Origin: JACKCP01 sp034007295
GTDB lineage: Bacteria; Desulfobacterota; Desulfobacteria; Desulfobacterales; JACKCP01
Reading direction: 5' to 3'
DNA length: 64,000 bases
Assembly (NCBI GenBank): GCA_034007295.1
Contig: JAVERC010000013.1
Location: 1-64,000 of the forward strand
Shown: positions 43,901 through 52,700 of the stretch, one piece after another
Numbering within the stretch: position 1 is the first letter of the stretch
Layout of the letters: every line of letters starts with the position of its first letter
The notes under the pieces: generated by a model
Database searches by the model: none
Told to the model about the DNA's origin: nothing
Seen by the model: only the letters and a program-made list of their open reading frames with translations
Translations under genes and position numbers: made by a program

Positions 43901-44087
43901 GACTGCTGCAAGTACGGCTGCAGGAATGCTTCCTGTTGCATTAAAACTTGCTGTAGGGCTTGAAAGACTTGCTCCGCTTGCAGTTGTTGCTGTAGGCGGA
44001 CTTATTGTTTCAACATTTCTTACACTTTTTTTTATTCCTCTTTTTTATTCAATGGCTGATGATTTGATGAGTTTTTTTAAAGATTAA
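40998..44087 (+). CDS. RND-family efflux pump inner-membrane protein
   Basis: This 1029-residue AcrB/CusA-type transporter has twelve membrane helices with two large periplasmic loops. The helix-4 GXXX[D/D] region reads VGLLVDDTVVVAENI, giving the conserved Asp pair for proton relay. It is typical of the HAE1/HAE2 group; substrate is not evident. It lies 13 bases after the adaptor and ends the operon. A very long antisense open frame (41882-43258) is a shadow of the coding bias. Confidence 0.93.
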   Translation: MDFFKKYQNYPHLIISVFCIVMVLGFAGFKKLPLNLFPDADYPGASVVVIWPNALADDIESRVAKKIETALKSIDMARDITTVSKDGSCVVNIEFEYEKNASLGASEVSNAINKISSQFPQGVLPPKIFKITSATAPVATLGISPKNSAYGLDFIRQVCENDIKEYLLNKSLVSDVEVFGGEIPQVEIKADPVKMEKYNLSLDEVISAVSKSNSNIPGGIIRNGLREISVSLAGEKTRADLIENISVKVKDTGETIYLSDFAEVKMGSAFKTFFYHGNYKKGVAVNILRSENGNTYETFKQIKEILPGLKEKYPDFNIEITDTPGEIIELSVSNMINALKSSIVLTGIVIFIFLAGTRATLLTLISIPVTFLLTFAGMYFFGIELNLVTLTGIILAVGLLVDDTVVVAENIDRHLREYKKPLLKASADGVKEIFAADFSGTMTTIAVLIPVMFVGGYTQQILRPLAIVLTMSLFSSFIVSVTLIPLLFPYLKKETKPEQFISEKMEKISSLIVAPAVRFFDFIFRISADKKYFLIIPMILFLGLSLKQIPLAGRNLMPPMDTGIIIIDLKTWPGTPIDETEKRAFEVEEIIKNIEGVKRVSVLGGSEPGKISFGSKRTTNEVKITIALNDRFSREKSIWDIKKDLRILIGQIKGIKSFEVYEYGATPLSSIAAPIDLMITGKDPDILDKYADIAEEKLKKVKGITDVSRSWNRDKPEIMIIPDFEKMNRLGITSSDIGKYLNALSSGIDVSFFNVKNHQGFFVNLSFLQNDQDIIKNLKNISIKTKNGFVPLMEIAEFKTDFKRETNTRKNFENSLSIKGFRDLAPISFIQKDVLKIINELDLPYGYEISQEGEKKAMDQSFKGLKNAVLISIVLVYFFLVISNKSFVLPIVIMISIPFAMTGAVWAILFSGESMCMPAFMGVILLSGIVVNNAILLLDFITEKRKEGVSRFEAVSLSIKTRTRPVLMTAASTAAGMLPVALKLAVGLERLAPLAVVAVGGLIVSTFLTLFFIPLFYSMADDLMSFFKD

Positions 44088-44115
44088 GCAAGAGACTTTA
44101 GTAGAAATTTAGAAA

Positions 44116-44166
44116 ATGATTACCCTGAAACTGGAATTTTTTTTGTTTGGTTCACGGAAGATTAAA
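44116..44166 (+). repeat. Family A left-end fragment (diverged), in a 447-bp gap
   Basis: ATGATTACCCTGAAACTGGA, then ATTTTTTTTGTTTGGTTCACG and GAAGAT, aligns with the first ~50 bases of the complete copies. The rest of 44088-44534 is AT-rich and holds no gene. Confidence 0.5.
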
Positions 44167-44534
44167 TTTTGAACTTTACATGTCAAAGCGGGATTTAAAA
44201 TTTAATTTTTTAAATATTTTTATCTCTCTTAAAGGTTTATTTTTCATCTTATTCAGATGTTGAAATAAATTTTATCAGGCAAATTATTAAATAAATTTGG
44301 TATTTTTTTATTTTCTAAAAATTATTTTTATCTAAGATATTGTTAATAAGTGATTTTATAGCAAAATATAGCTATCTAAAATAGAAGATTAAAACAAGGC
44401 AATATATCTCTATGTTACTGTAAATAAGATAATAAACTAAAAAAATATTGAACCCTGCAAGTAATTTTGTTATTTATTAAACACTATTTACATTTCTTGT
44501 ATTTACTAAATAAACATAAATCAGGGGTGATTTT

Positions 44535-45068
44535 TTGAAAAAGAAAAAGGTAATTACCATATCTTTTCTTCTTTTCGGACTGGCAGTTTTCATTGGATTT
44601 TTATTAACTGCGTTTACATACAAGGTTATGACTGTTACCTCAACGCCGGGTTTTTGTGCTTCATGCCATGAAATAGAAGCTGCTGTTGAATCCTGGCGTA
44701 CATCAACCCATGCCTCCAACGACAAGGGCTTTAGGGCAACATGCATGGACTGTCACCTTCCTCCGGCTGAAAACACAATTGAGTTTTTCTTTTTAAAAAC
44801 AAAACATGGGCTTAAAGATGTTTTTGCACATTTGTTTTTTGGGGAATACAATAAAGAAGAAATGCAGGAAAAGGTTCATCTTGAAATGGAAAATAAAACC
44901 TGTATGAACTGTCATTCAAATCTTTTGTATATTCAGACAGACAGGGGTGCAATGAAAGCACACAGGGAATCAATTTATTCCAATCCACAAAGAAGCTGCA
45001 TGGAATGTCATGCTCCCCTTGTGCACATAAAAAAGGAAACTTATTCAGCAGGTACACAGCTGAATTAA
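44535..45068 (+). CDS. NapC/NrfH-like tetraheme cytochrome c
   Basis: A single N-terminal membrane helix is followed by four CxxCH sites (CASCH, CMDCH, CMNCH, CMECH). This fits the NapC/NirT/NrfH quinol-oxidising cytochromes, which pass electrons from the quinone pool to a periplasmic partner. The first codon is TTG (44535), preceded by AGGGGTG; no ATG is nearby in frame. It is 36 bases before the octaheme cytochrome and the two form an obvious redox module. Confidence 0.92.
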   Translation: MKKKKVITISFLLFGLAVFIGFLLTAFTYKVMTVTSTPGFCASCHEIEAAVESWRTSTHASNDKGFRATCMDCHLPPAENTIEFFFLKTKHGLKDVFAHLFFGEYNKEEMQEKVHLEMENKTCMNCHSNLLYIQTDRGAMKAHRESIYSNPQRSCMECHAPLVHIKKETYSAGTQLN

Positions 45069-45104
45069 ACTATATCGCAGGATAAAAGGAGAAGGAGTCT
45101 TTTT

Positions 45105-46487
45105 ATGAAACTGAAATCAATATCAGCATTTATAATTCTGATTTTTATTTTCGGGATTGCCTATGCAGGAATTGCAAATTATTCCAAGCCAAAGGTAATG
45201 ACAGTTGAAAGAGCTATGCCTGAAGAGGCAAAGGCCTGTATTGAATGTCACGGAGAACTTAATCCAGGACTTGTTGCAGACTGGGCAATGAGCAGGCATG
45301 CACATGCAGGGATTACATGTTATGACTGCCACAGGGCAGAACCAGGCGATCCAGATATAAATTCAGCCCATAAAAAAGAATATAATAATAAAGATCTTCC
45401 ATACGGCGATTCAAAATATTATGTTCCAATTTCAACAATAGTTTCACCAAAAGACTGCTCAAGATGCCATGCCCAGGAAGCAGAGGAATATGCAAAAAGC
45501 AAACATGCAAATACCCTGGAAATTATATGGAAAATAGATTTCTGGCTTATTGACGGAATGAATTCTGAGCTTGAAAGGGAATCTGGCTGCTATTATTGCC
45601 ATGGCAGTGTGGTTGAAATGGAAAAAGACGGTTCGTTCAAAGAAGGTTCATGGCCAAATGTCGGTGTTGGCCGGCTTAATCCTGACGGAAGTCTTGGAAG
45701 CTGTACAAGCTGCCATACAAGACACAGATTTTCAGTTGGTGAAGCAAGAAAACCTGAAGCATGCGGACAGTGTCATTTAGGTCCTGATCATCCACAGATT
45801 GAAATTTACAATGAATCAAAACATGGTGATCTTTACCATACTTTTAAAGATGAATATAATTTTGATGCAGCTCCAGGCACATGGACACCTGGTGTAGATT
45901 ACAGAGGGCCAACATGTGCATCATGCCACATGTCAGGTGTAAAAGGTGTTAATACAAGCCATGATGTAACAGAAAGACTTTCCTGGGAACTTCAGGCTCC
46001 AATGTCAATCCGTCCTGAAAATTTTGAAGCTTTCCCAGCAGATACAAACTGGGAAGAGGAAAGATCGAAAATGGCCCTTGTCTGCCAGCAGTGCCATTCA
46101 AAATCCTGGACAGATGATCATTACAGAAAAACAGACAATGTAATAAAAGAATACAATGAAGTATATTACAAGCCTGCAAAGGAAATGCTTGATAAACTTT
46201 ATGCAGAAGGAAAACTTGATAAATCTAAGTTTTTTGATGAAGTCCTTGAAGTAGAGTTTTATGAACTTTGGCATCATGAAGGAAGAAGGGCAAGAATGGG
46301 TACAGCCATGATGGCTCCTGACTATGCCTGGTGGCATGGATTTTATGAGTGCAAGAACAGGTTCAACCATTTCATGCATGAAGCAGAACTTCTTTTAGAA
46401 GGAAAAGCAGATTCAAAAAAAGCTAAAAACTATCCAAACGCTACAGGCCCAACAAAAAAACCTGAACTTTTAAAATATAAAAAGTAG
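45105..46487 (+). CDS. HAO-like octaheme cytochrome c
   Basis: A signal peptide (cleavage near AYA|G) is followed by eight CxxCH sites (CIECH, CYDCH, CSRCH, CYYCH, CTSCH, CGQCH, CASCH, CQQCH). The C-terminal MGTAMMAPDYAWWHGFYE segment is typical of the hydroxylamine-oxidoreductase family. Anaerobic relatives paired with NrfH/NapC (epsilonproteobacterial-type HAO) are thought to reduce nitrite or hydroxylamine rather than oxidise it. Whether the P460 cross-link Tyr is kept needs alignment. The ribosome site (AAAGGAGAAGGAG) is strong. With Hcp downstream it suggests nitrogen-oxide detoxification or ammonification. Confidence 0.88.
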   Translation: MKLKSISAFIILIFIFGIAYAGIANYSKPKVMTVERAMPEEAKACIECHGELNPGLVADWAMSRHAHAGITCYDCHRAEPGDPDINSAHKKEYNNKDLPYGDSKYYVPISTIVSPKDCSRCHAQEAEEYAKSKHANTLEIIWKIDFWLIDGMNSELERESGCYYCHGSVVEMEKDGSFKEGSWPNVGVGRLNPDGSLGSCTSCHTRHRFSVGEARKPEACGQCHLGPDHPQIEIYNESKHGDLYHTFKDEYNFDAAPGTWTPGVDYRGPTCASCHMSGVKGVNTSHDVTERLSWELQAPMSIRPENFEAFPADTNWEEERSKMALVCQQCHSKSWTDDHYRKTDNVIKEYNEVYYKPAKEMLDKLYAEGKLDKSKFFDEVLEVEFYELWHHEGRRARMGTAMMAPDYAWWHGFYECKNRFNHFMHEAELLLEGKADSKKAKNYPNATGPTKKPELLKYKK

Positions 46488-46504
46488 AATAAATATCAAA
46501 AATC

Positions 46505-46534
46505 AAAAAACCGGGTAAAAAAAACCGGTTTTTT
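46505..46534 (+). terminator. Terminator after the octaheme cytochrome
   Basis: AAAAAACCGG pairs with CCGGTTTTTT across a ten-base loop. Its T run overlaps the start of the FNR-type palindrome at 46533. Confidence 0.85.
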
Positions 46535-46546
46535 GATTTACATCAA
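46533..46546. promoter_or_regulatory. FNR/HcpR-type palindrome upstream of hcp
   Basis: TTGATTTACATCAA is a perfect TTGAT-N4-ATCAA palindrome. hcp is the classic target of HcpR, a CRP/FNR-family sensor of NO and nitrosative stress in sulfate reducers. The regulator gene is not in the window. Confidence 0.75.
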
Positions 46547-46698
46547 AGAATCATCTCAAAAAATTTGCAATTATCAGTTCAAACAACATTGAAACTTTAA
46601 TTTTTAAAAATAAAGGACTGATAATGAACTTATTCAAAAAAATTTTTCAGGGTAAAAAAACAGATTTATCTTCAAACTCAACAAAGGAGGCTTTGCCC

Positions 46699-48306
46699 AT
46701 GTTTTGTTTTCAATGTCAGGAAACTGCAAAAAATCAGGGTTGTACCAAAAGAGGAGTATGCGGAAAGGCAAATGATACAGCAAATCTACAGGATCTTCTT
46801 ATCCACAGTGCAAGAGGCTTAAGTTATGCTGCATCAAAGGCAGGTCTTAAGGGAAGCGAGTTAAATCAGGCTGCCGAGTTTGTTTCAAAGGCAATGTTTG
46901 CAACAATTACAAATGCAAACTTTGATGATGATAAAATTATTGCTCTTACAAAAGAGGCAATTTCAAGAAGAGATGCAATTGTAAAAAAAGCCGGTTTAAA
47001 CGGTGATCTTCCAGACTGCTCAAAGTTTGAGGAAATTTCAGCTGAAAAAGCAGCAGTATCAGGAATTCTTGCAGAAGAAAACGAAGACATCAGATCTTTA
47101 AGGGAAACAATTACAATAGGTGTGAAGGGAATGTGTGCCTATTACGAGCACGCAAATGTTTTAGGATATTTTGATGAGGAAATTTCAAAGTTTATTCTTG
47201 AATCACTTGCTGCAACAGAAGTTGAAAAAGATGGAGACAAACTTCTTCAATGGCTTTTAAAAACAGGGGAGTTTGCAGTTACTACAATGGCTCTTCTTGA
47301 CAAGGCAAACACTGAAACTTATGGAAACCCTGAAATTACTCAGGTAAATATTGGTGTAAGAAATAATCCGGGTATTCTTATAAGCGGCCATGACTTAAAA
47401 GATATGGAAAATTTATTAAAGCAGACTAAAGGTACAGGAATTGATGTTTATACACACGGTGAAATGCTTCCTGCAAACTATTATCCTGCTTTTAAAAAAT
47501 ATGACCATTTTGTTGGAAACTATGGAAATGCATGGTGGAAGCAAAATGAAGAATTTGAGTCCTTTAACGGTGCAATACTTATGACAACAAACTGCATTAT
47601 TCCTGTTAAGGATTCTTATAAGGACAGAATTTTTACAACAGGAATGACAGGTTATCCAGGACTTTTGCACATTGAAAAGCCTGAAAAAGGTGAAAAGGAT
47701 TTTTCAGCTGTAATTGAATGTGCAAAAAAATGCAAGCCTCCAATTGAAATTGAAAAAGGCACAATTACAGGCGGATTTGCTCATCATCAGACACTTGCAC
47801 TTGCAGATAAAATTGTTGAAGCTGTAAAATCAGGTGCAATCAAAAAGTTTGTTGTAATGGCAGGCTGCGACGGAAGAATGAAGTCAAGGGAATATTTTAC
47901 AGACATGGCAAAGGCTCTTCCAAATGATGCTGTAATTTTGACAGCTGGATGTGCAAAATACAGATACAACAAACTGAATCTTGGAGATATTGGCGGTATT
48001 CCAAGAGTTTTAGATGCAGGACAGTGCAATGACTCATATTCTCTTGCAGTGATCGCACTTAAACTCAAGGAAGTTTTTGGAGCAGAAGATATAAATGATC
48101 TTCCAATTGATTTTGCAATAGGATGGTATGAGCAGAAAGCTGTAACAGTTCTTCTTGCACTTCTTCACCTTGGTTTTAAAGGTGTAAGAATAGGGCCTAC
48201 ACTACCGGCTTTTCTTTCAGAAAATGTTGCAAAAACACTTATTGATACTTTTGATCTTAAAAAGACTACAGATGTTGAAACAGACCTTAAAGATATCATG
48301 TCATAA
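46699..48306 (+). CDS. hcp: Hybrid cluster protein (hydroxylamine / NO reductase)
   Basis: From the ATG at 46699 the protein begins MFCFQCQET. The N-terminal cysteines C3, C6, C15 and C21 fit the C-x2-C-x8-C-x5-C [4Fe-4S] motif of class I Hcp of strict anaerobes. The hybrid-cluster ligands are in the middle and C-terminal parts (GHDLKDM, VVMAGCDGR, TAGCAKYRYN). Hcp reduces NO or hydroxylamine and mediates S-nitrosylation. AAAGGAGG lies eight bases upstream of 46699, making it the better start; an in-frame ATG at 46624 would add 25 residues. The FNR-type palindrome upstream supports NO control. Confidence 0.93.
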   Translation: MFCFQCQETAKNQGCTKRGVCGKANDTANLQDLLIHSARGLSYAASKAGLKGSELNQAAEFVSKAMFATITNANFDDDKIIALTKEAISRRDAIVKKAGLNGDLPDCSKFEEISAEKAAVSGILAEENEDIRSLRETITIGVKGMCAYYEHANVLGYFDEEISKFILESLAATEVEKDGDKLLQWLLKTGEFAVTTMALLDKANTETYGNPEITQVNIGVRNNPGILISGHDLKDMENLLKQTKGTGIDVYTHGEMLPANYYPAFKKYDHFVGNYGNAWWKQNEEFESFNGAILMTTNCIIPVKDSYKDRIFTTGMTGYPGLLHIEKPEKGEKDFSAVIECAKKCKPPIEIEKGTITGGFAHHQTLALADKIVEAVKSGAIKKFVVMAGCDGRMKSREYFTDMAKALPNDAVILTAGCAKYRYNKLNLGDIGGIPRVLDAGQCNDSYSLAVIALKLKEVFGAEDINDLPIDFAIGWYEQKAVTVLLALLHLGFKGVRIGPTLPAFLSENVAKTLIDTFDLKKTTDVETDLKDIMS

Positions 48307-48332
48307 ATTAAGGCTTTAAAGCACTCATTTAA

Positions 48333-48374
48333 AAAATAAAATCGCACTGAATTTTTTCAGTGTGATTTTATTTT
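48333..48374 (+). terminator. Terminator after hcp
   Basis: AAAATAAAATCGCACTGA pairs with TCAGTGTGATTTTATTTT (one G-U) over a six-base loop. Confidence 0.85.
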
Positions 48375-48546
48375 AATCAAAACTTTGTATTATCTGTTTA
48401 ATGGGTATAATATAAGTTCAATATCTATAAATAATTAATCAAACATATCAGTTAAGGTGCTTAGCCTTAAGTATTCAAAAGTTTAATAATTCCAAAAACA
48501 TTTTGAGCTTTATTAAAATCTGCAAACTTTAATAAAAGGAGATGAA

Positions 48547-49572
48547 ATGGATCTTTCAACCAATTATATGGGTCTTAGTTTAAAAAGTCCTGTAATAGCA
48601 GGAAGTTCAGGATTGACCAGCTCTGTTGAAAATGTCAAAAAACTTGCTTTAAACGGTGCAGGAGCTGTTGTATTAAAGTCTATTTTCGAAGAAGAGGTAA
48701 GATATGAATATGCAGATTTTCTTGAAACTGCCAAAAAAAAGTGGGGTGATCCTAAATATTTTGATTATGAAGGCCAGAGAAATCCTATTGAGTATTATGA
48801 TTATCTTATCCGCGAAGAAAACCTTAAAAAATACACTGAACTTATAGAAAACTGCAAATCAGAAACAGATATTCCGGTAATAGCAAGTATAAACTGTTTT
48901 TTTTATTCAGTAGAATGGCTTGCATATGCCAAAAACCTTGAACAGGCAGGTGCCGACGGCCTGGAACTTAACATGTTTTTTCCGCCTACAGATTTTAACC
49001 ATACCAAGCAGGAAAAAGAAGATCTTTACTTTAAAATTATTGAAGAAGTAACAAAAACTATTTCCATACCAATAGCTTTGAAAATCAGTCCATATTTTAC
49101 TGATCTTGGGCCGGTGATTCAGAAATTATCAAAGACAAATATCAAAGGGCTTGTCTTGTTCAACCGTTTTTTCAGTCCTGATTTTGATATTGATAAACTT
49201 GAGGTCAAGCCTTCATTTATGCTGAGCACTCCATCTGATCTTGCTTTATCTCTTCGCTGGGTTGCATTTATGGCAAATAAAGTTGACTGTGATCTTTGTG
49301 CTTCTACAGGCGTCCATGATTACTCTGCTGTTGTAAAGCAGATTCTTGGCGGAGCTTCCGCTGTTCAGGCAGCATCAACTTTATATAAAAACGGGATTGA
49401 CTATATTAAAGAAATGATTTCAGGCCTTGAAAAATGGATGGCTTCGAAAAAATACACAAGTATTTCTGATTTCAGAGGTAAGTTAAGCCAGGAAAAAAGT
49501 TCTGATCCAGCAGTTTATGAACGTGCTCAGTTCATGCGTTATTATGGGGGAAAGAAAAATATTATTCTTTAG
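48547..49572 (+). CDS. Dihydroorotate dehydrogenase-like flavoprotein
   Basis: This 341-residue FMN-binding TIM-barrel protein resembles class 1 DHODases: LKSPVIAGSSGLTSSVENV, ASINCFFYSVEWLAYAKNLEQAGADGLELN, ISPYFTDLG and GGASAVQAAST. It is usually annotated as 'dihydroorotate dehydrogenase-like'; the active-site Cys/Ser and substrate are not settled. The ribosome site (AAAGGAGA) is good. It is monocistronic and convergent with the PAS-GGDEF gene. Confidence 0.82.
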   Translation: MDLSTNYMGLSLKSPVIAGSSGLTSSVENVKKLALNGAGAVVLKSIFEEEVRYEYADFLETAKKKWGDPKYFDYEGQRNPIEYYDYLIREENLKKYTELIENCKSETDIPVIASINCFFYSVEWLAYAKNLEQAGADGLELNMFFPPTDFNHTKQEKEDLYFKIIEEVTKTISIPIALKISPYFTDLGPVIQKLSKTNIKGLVLFNRFFSPDFDIDKLEVKPSFMLSTPSDLALSLRWVAFMANKVDCDLCASTGVHDYSAVVKQILGGASAVQAASTLYKNGIDYIKEMISGLEKWMASKKYTSISDFRGKLSQEKSSDPAVYERAQFMRYYGGKKNIIL

Positions 49573-49597
49573 GTTAACTTTTTATAAAAAAATTAAA

Positions 49598-49634
49598 ATG
49601 CCTGAGCACTTTAATGTTTGGTTGACTCAGGCAT
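49598..49634. terminator. Terminator between convergent genes
   Basis: ATGCCTGAG pairs with CTCAGGCAT over a 19-base loop. T-rich sequence follows on the minus side, so it mainly serves the PAS-GGDEF gene. Confidence 0.7.
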
Positions 49635-49638
49635 AAAA

Positions 49639-51291
49639 TTATTCATATACAGTTTCTACTCTGTTTCTGCCGTTTTTCTTTGCCAAATATAAACCATTGT
49701 CAACCCTTTTTAAAAAGCTGTCTTCAGTGTCGTTAGTTTTGAAAACTGTGACTCCAAGGCTTACAGTAACCGTTTGAGGATTTTTAAAATCTGTCTGTTC
49801 AATTTTTTTTCTGAGCCTTTCAGCGAATTCTGTACCACCATTAATTGGTGTATTTGGAAGAAGCACAATAAACTCTTCTCCACCCCATCTTGCAAAAACA
49901 TCTGTGTCTCTTATTTCTTCCTGTACAAGGCTTGTAAGTTTTTTTAGAACCATGTCGCCTGCATCATGGCCGAAATTGTCATTTATTCCTTTGAAATGAT
50001 CTATGTCAAGCATAATAACAGAAAGATTTGAGTTGTACCTTTTAAACTTTTTTATTTCAGAGCGAAGCTCTGCAAGAAGTTTACCCCTGTTGAAAATTTT
50101 AAGCATCGAGTCTGTCTGGGAAAGCAGAAGAAGCTTTTGTTCCATTTCTTTTCTTTCCTGAATATCTCTTGCTATTGCATAGATAAGTCTGTCTTCAGGA
50201 TCAGGAAATGATTTCCATGACAGCCAGTTGTATGAGCCGTCTTTTTTTAGGTATCTGTTATCAAAGGATATTATTTTTTCACCGAACTCAAGTTTTTTTG
50301 AAGCTTCAAGGGTTGATTCAATGTCATCTGGATGTATAAGTTCAAGATAAGGCCTGGCTTTCAGTTCCTCATCTGACCATCCCAGAACTTTTTCCCACAT
50401 TGGACTGAGCTGTTTAAAGTAGCCGTCAAATGTAGCAATGCATATCATATCAAGTGATACTTCAAAAAACATATCCCTTTCTTTGGTTAGTTTTCTCTCA
50501 TTTGTCACTTCCCTTGCAACTCCAATGATCTGCTCAACTTTGTCGTTGTCAATTACAGGAGAAAGTCTTGTGTGCCAGATTCTTTTTCCTCCGGGAAGGT
50601 CAAGTGTTTCTTCATAATCTATAGGAGCTTTTTTTCTGAGACATGTCCTGTAATTTTTTTCAACCTGCTCAGAAATATCTTTACCAAGAATTTCAAAAGG
50701 AGTTTTACCTTTAATATTTTGAGTTAAAAGTCCTGTAAGCTTTTCATGTGCAGGATTCAGCTTTATAAATCTGAATATTTGCTCATTTTCAACCTTTATA
50801 AGAAAAATTGCATCTATGGTGTTATTAAAAATTGAGTCATATTCGTTCAAAATTTCCTTTAATTTTTTTTCAGCTTCTTTTTGCTCTGTAATGTCGTTTT
50901 GAATGGCAACGAAATTTTCAATATTTCCATTATCATCTTTAATGGGAGAGATGATTTGAAATGCATGGTAGAGTTCATTGTTTTTCTTTTTGTTTGTTAT
51001 TTCCTCTTTCCATGTTTTACCCTGACTTAATGCTTTCCAAAGCCTTGCATAATAGTCTGAAGACATTTTGCCGCTTTTAAGTATACTTGTTTTTTTCCCT
51101 ATTACTTCTTTTTCTGTAAAACCTGTGAATTTTAGAAAAGCAGGATTTACATATTCAATAGTTCCTTTATTGTCTGTTATCATAAGAAAGTGTTCAAGGC
51201 TTTCTATACTGTCAGTGAAAATTTCAAGTTTTGCTTCAAGAGACTTTATTTTTTTTATCAATTGTTCGTGTGTTGAATTTAAGTTATTCAT
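49639..51291 (-). CDS. PAS-PAS-PAS diguanylate cyclase
   Basis: An N-terminal coiled coil (about 1-25) is followed by three PAS domains (about 25-145, 145-270, 270-385). The last two include PAC-like segments. A GGDEF domain (about 390-550) has an intact GGEEF at 470-474 and an RxxD site (RDTD) for feedback inhibition. It should make c-di-GMP in response to signals sensed by the PAS domains. It has no membrane segment. Confidence 0.9.
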   Translation of the reverse strand: MNNLNSTHEQLIKKIKSLEAKLEIFTDSIESLEHFLMITDNKGTIEYVNPAFLKFTGFTEKEVIGKKTSILKSGKMSSDYYARLWKALSQGKTWKEEITNKKKNNELYHAFQIISPIKDDNGNIENFVAIQNDITEQKEAEKKLKEILNEYDSIFNNTIDAIFLIKVENEQIFRFIKLNPAHEKLTGLLTQNIKGKTPFEILGKDISEQVEKNYRTCLRKKAPIDYEETLDLPGGKRIWHTRLSPVIDNDKVEQIIGVAREVTNERKLTKERDMFFEVSLDMICIATFDGYFKQLSPMWEKVLGWSDEELKARPYLELIHPDDIESTLEASKKLEFGEKIISFDNRYLKKDGSYNWLSWKSFPDPEDRLIYAIARDIQERKEMEQKLLLLSQTDSMLKIFNRGKLLAELRSEIKKFKRYNSNLSVIMLDIDHFKGINDNFGHDAGDMVLKKLTSLVQEEIRDTDVFARWGGEEFIVLLPNTPINGGTEFAERLRKKIEQTDFKNPQTVTVSLGVTVFKTNDTEDSFLKRVDNGLYLAKKNGRNRVETVYE

Positions 51292-51408
51292 ATTAGCCTA
51301 TGCTTTTTTATGCTGAATTTATTATTTGATTTACTTTATATTATTTGCCTGTTGCATGTAAATATGGTTTTTAAAAGGCGGCATATAGACCTTAATTAAG
51401 GAAGATAA

Positions 51409-52101
51409 ATGAAAAAAATACTTGTTGTAAAGCATGTACCATTTGAAGGACCCGGATTTATATCATCCTGGGCGGCAAGCAAAAGCATTGGTGTTGATAT
51501 AATTTCTTCATGGAAAGATGAGCTTCCAGATGTTTCAGATGATCAAGGCGTTGTTATAATGGGAGGACCCATGAGTGTAAACGATGACATTGTTTTCATA
51601 AAAAAAGAAATGTTATGGGTAAAAAAACTTTTGGAAAAAAATCATAAAGTTCTAGGTATCTGTCTTGGAGCACAGATTATTGCAAATGCTCTTGGAGCTT
51701 CAGTTTTTAAAGGAAAAGAACCTGAAATTGGATGGTTTCCTGTTTTTTTAGATAAAAGTATTGAAAATGAAGGTCTAAAAAATATTTTTAATGAAAGTGA
51801 GCTTGTTTTCCACTGGCATGGTGAAGCCTTTGATCTTCCTATGGGAGCAAATAGAATATTTTTTAATGATGCCTCGGACTGTCAGGGTTTTTATAAAGGT
51901 AATGCAGCAGGTTTTCAGTTTCATATGGAAACTCAGATCGAAACTGCAAAAGCTCTAATTGAAAACTGCCCGGAAGATATTGAAAAAAGAGGCGTTTTTA
52001 TCCAGGCTAAAGAAGAAATTTTAAAAGATAATAAAAACTTTGATTCAATAAATAGTCTTATGAACAGTTTTCTTGACTGGTGGGCATTTGTGGATAAGTG
52101 A
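51409..52101 (+). CDS. Class I glutamine amidotransferase-like protein
   Basis: This 230-residue protein has the class I GATase fold: VVIMGGPMSV, the nucleophile Cys85 in LGICLGAQ, and FQFHMET with the catalytic His. It resembles GMP synthase-type or gamma-glutamyl-hydrolase-like stand-alone GATases. It hydrolyses a gamma-glutamyl amide, but the partner is unknown. Confidence 0.88.
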   Translation: MKKILVVKHVPFEGPGFISSWAASKSIGVDIISSWKDELPDVSDDQGVVIMGGPMSVNDDIVFIKKEMLWVKKLLEKNHKVLGICLGAQIIANALGASVFKGKEPEIGWFPVFLDKSIENEGLKNIFNESELVFHWHGEAFDLPMGANRIFFNDASDCQGFYKGNAAGFQFHMETQIETAKALIENCPEDIEKRGVFIQAKEEILKDNKNFDSINSLMNSFLDWWAFVDK

Positions 52102-52110
52102 GTTTGATGG

Positions 52111-52145
52111 AAAAGGTTTTATGCAAAAAAAGCATAAAACCTTTT
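52111..52145. terminator. Bidirectional terminator
   Basis: AAAAGGTTTTATGC pairs perfectly (14 bp) with GCATAAAACCTTTT around seven A. It serves the convergent GATase and arsC genes. Confidence 0.92.
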
Positions 52146-52151
52146 GCAAGC

Positions 52152-52589
52152 TTAAATATTTTTCAAGTTTTCCGGAAGTTTTAAAACAAAATCTTTTATT
52201 TCATCCCTTACTTTTCTGTAGCAGTCTAGTTTTTTTTCTTCATCATCATATTCAAGAGCAAGCTTTGGCGGATCATCAAAACCAATATGAACAACCTTTG
52301 AATTTCCAGGGAAAAAAGGGCAGGTCTCATGTGCATGACCGCAGACTGTTACAACATAATCAAATGTTTCGTCTTTAAATTCATTTATGTTCTGGGATTT
52401 ATGGGATGAAATGTCAACTCCAGTCTCTTTCATTACTTTTACAGCATTTTGATTAAGTCCGTGAGTTTCAATTCCTGCTGAAAAAGCCTCTATTTCATCA
52501 TTTTTTAATGCTCTGGCAAAGCCTTCAGCCATCTGGCTTCTGCATGAATTTCCTGTACATAAAAAAAGTATTTTAAGTTTTTTTGTCAT
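52152..52589 (-). CDS. arsC: Arsenate reductase, thioredoxin-coupled (ArsC, LMW-PTP fold)
   Basis: This 145-residue protein has the P-loop CTGNSCRS (Cys11) and the redox pair Cys83 and Cys90 in CGHAHETC. These match Cys10, Cys82 and Cys89 of Staphylococcus ArsC, which reduces arsenate to arsenite with thioredoxin. I start it at MTKKLKIL (52589), just after TTGGAG. No arsB or acr3 gene is next to it. It is convergent with the GATase gene. Confidence 0.9.
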   Translation of the reverse strand: MTKKLKILFLCTGNSCRSQMAEGFARALKNDEIEAFSAGIETHGLNQNAVKVMKETGVDISSHKSQNINEFKDETFDYVVTVCGHAHETCPFFPGNSKVVHIGFDDPPKLALEYDDEEKKLDCYRKVRDEIKDFVLKLPENLKNI

Positions 52590-52700
52590 TTTGTTCTCCA
52601 ATGGCAAAGTTTAATTTTTAGACTAAATAATTTGTTATAATTTTTACAAGGTCAAGTAAAATTAGATAAAATTAATAATTTTAATATAAAACTAACATTT

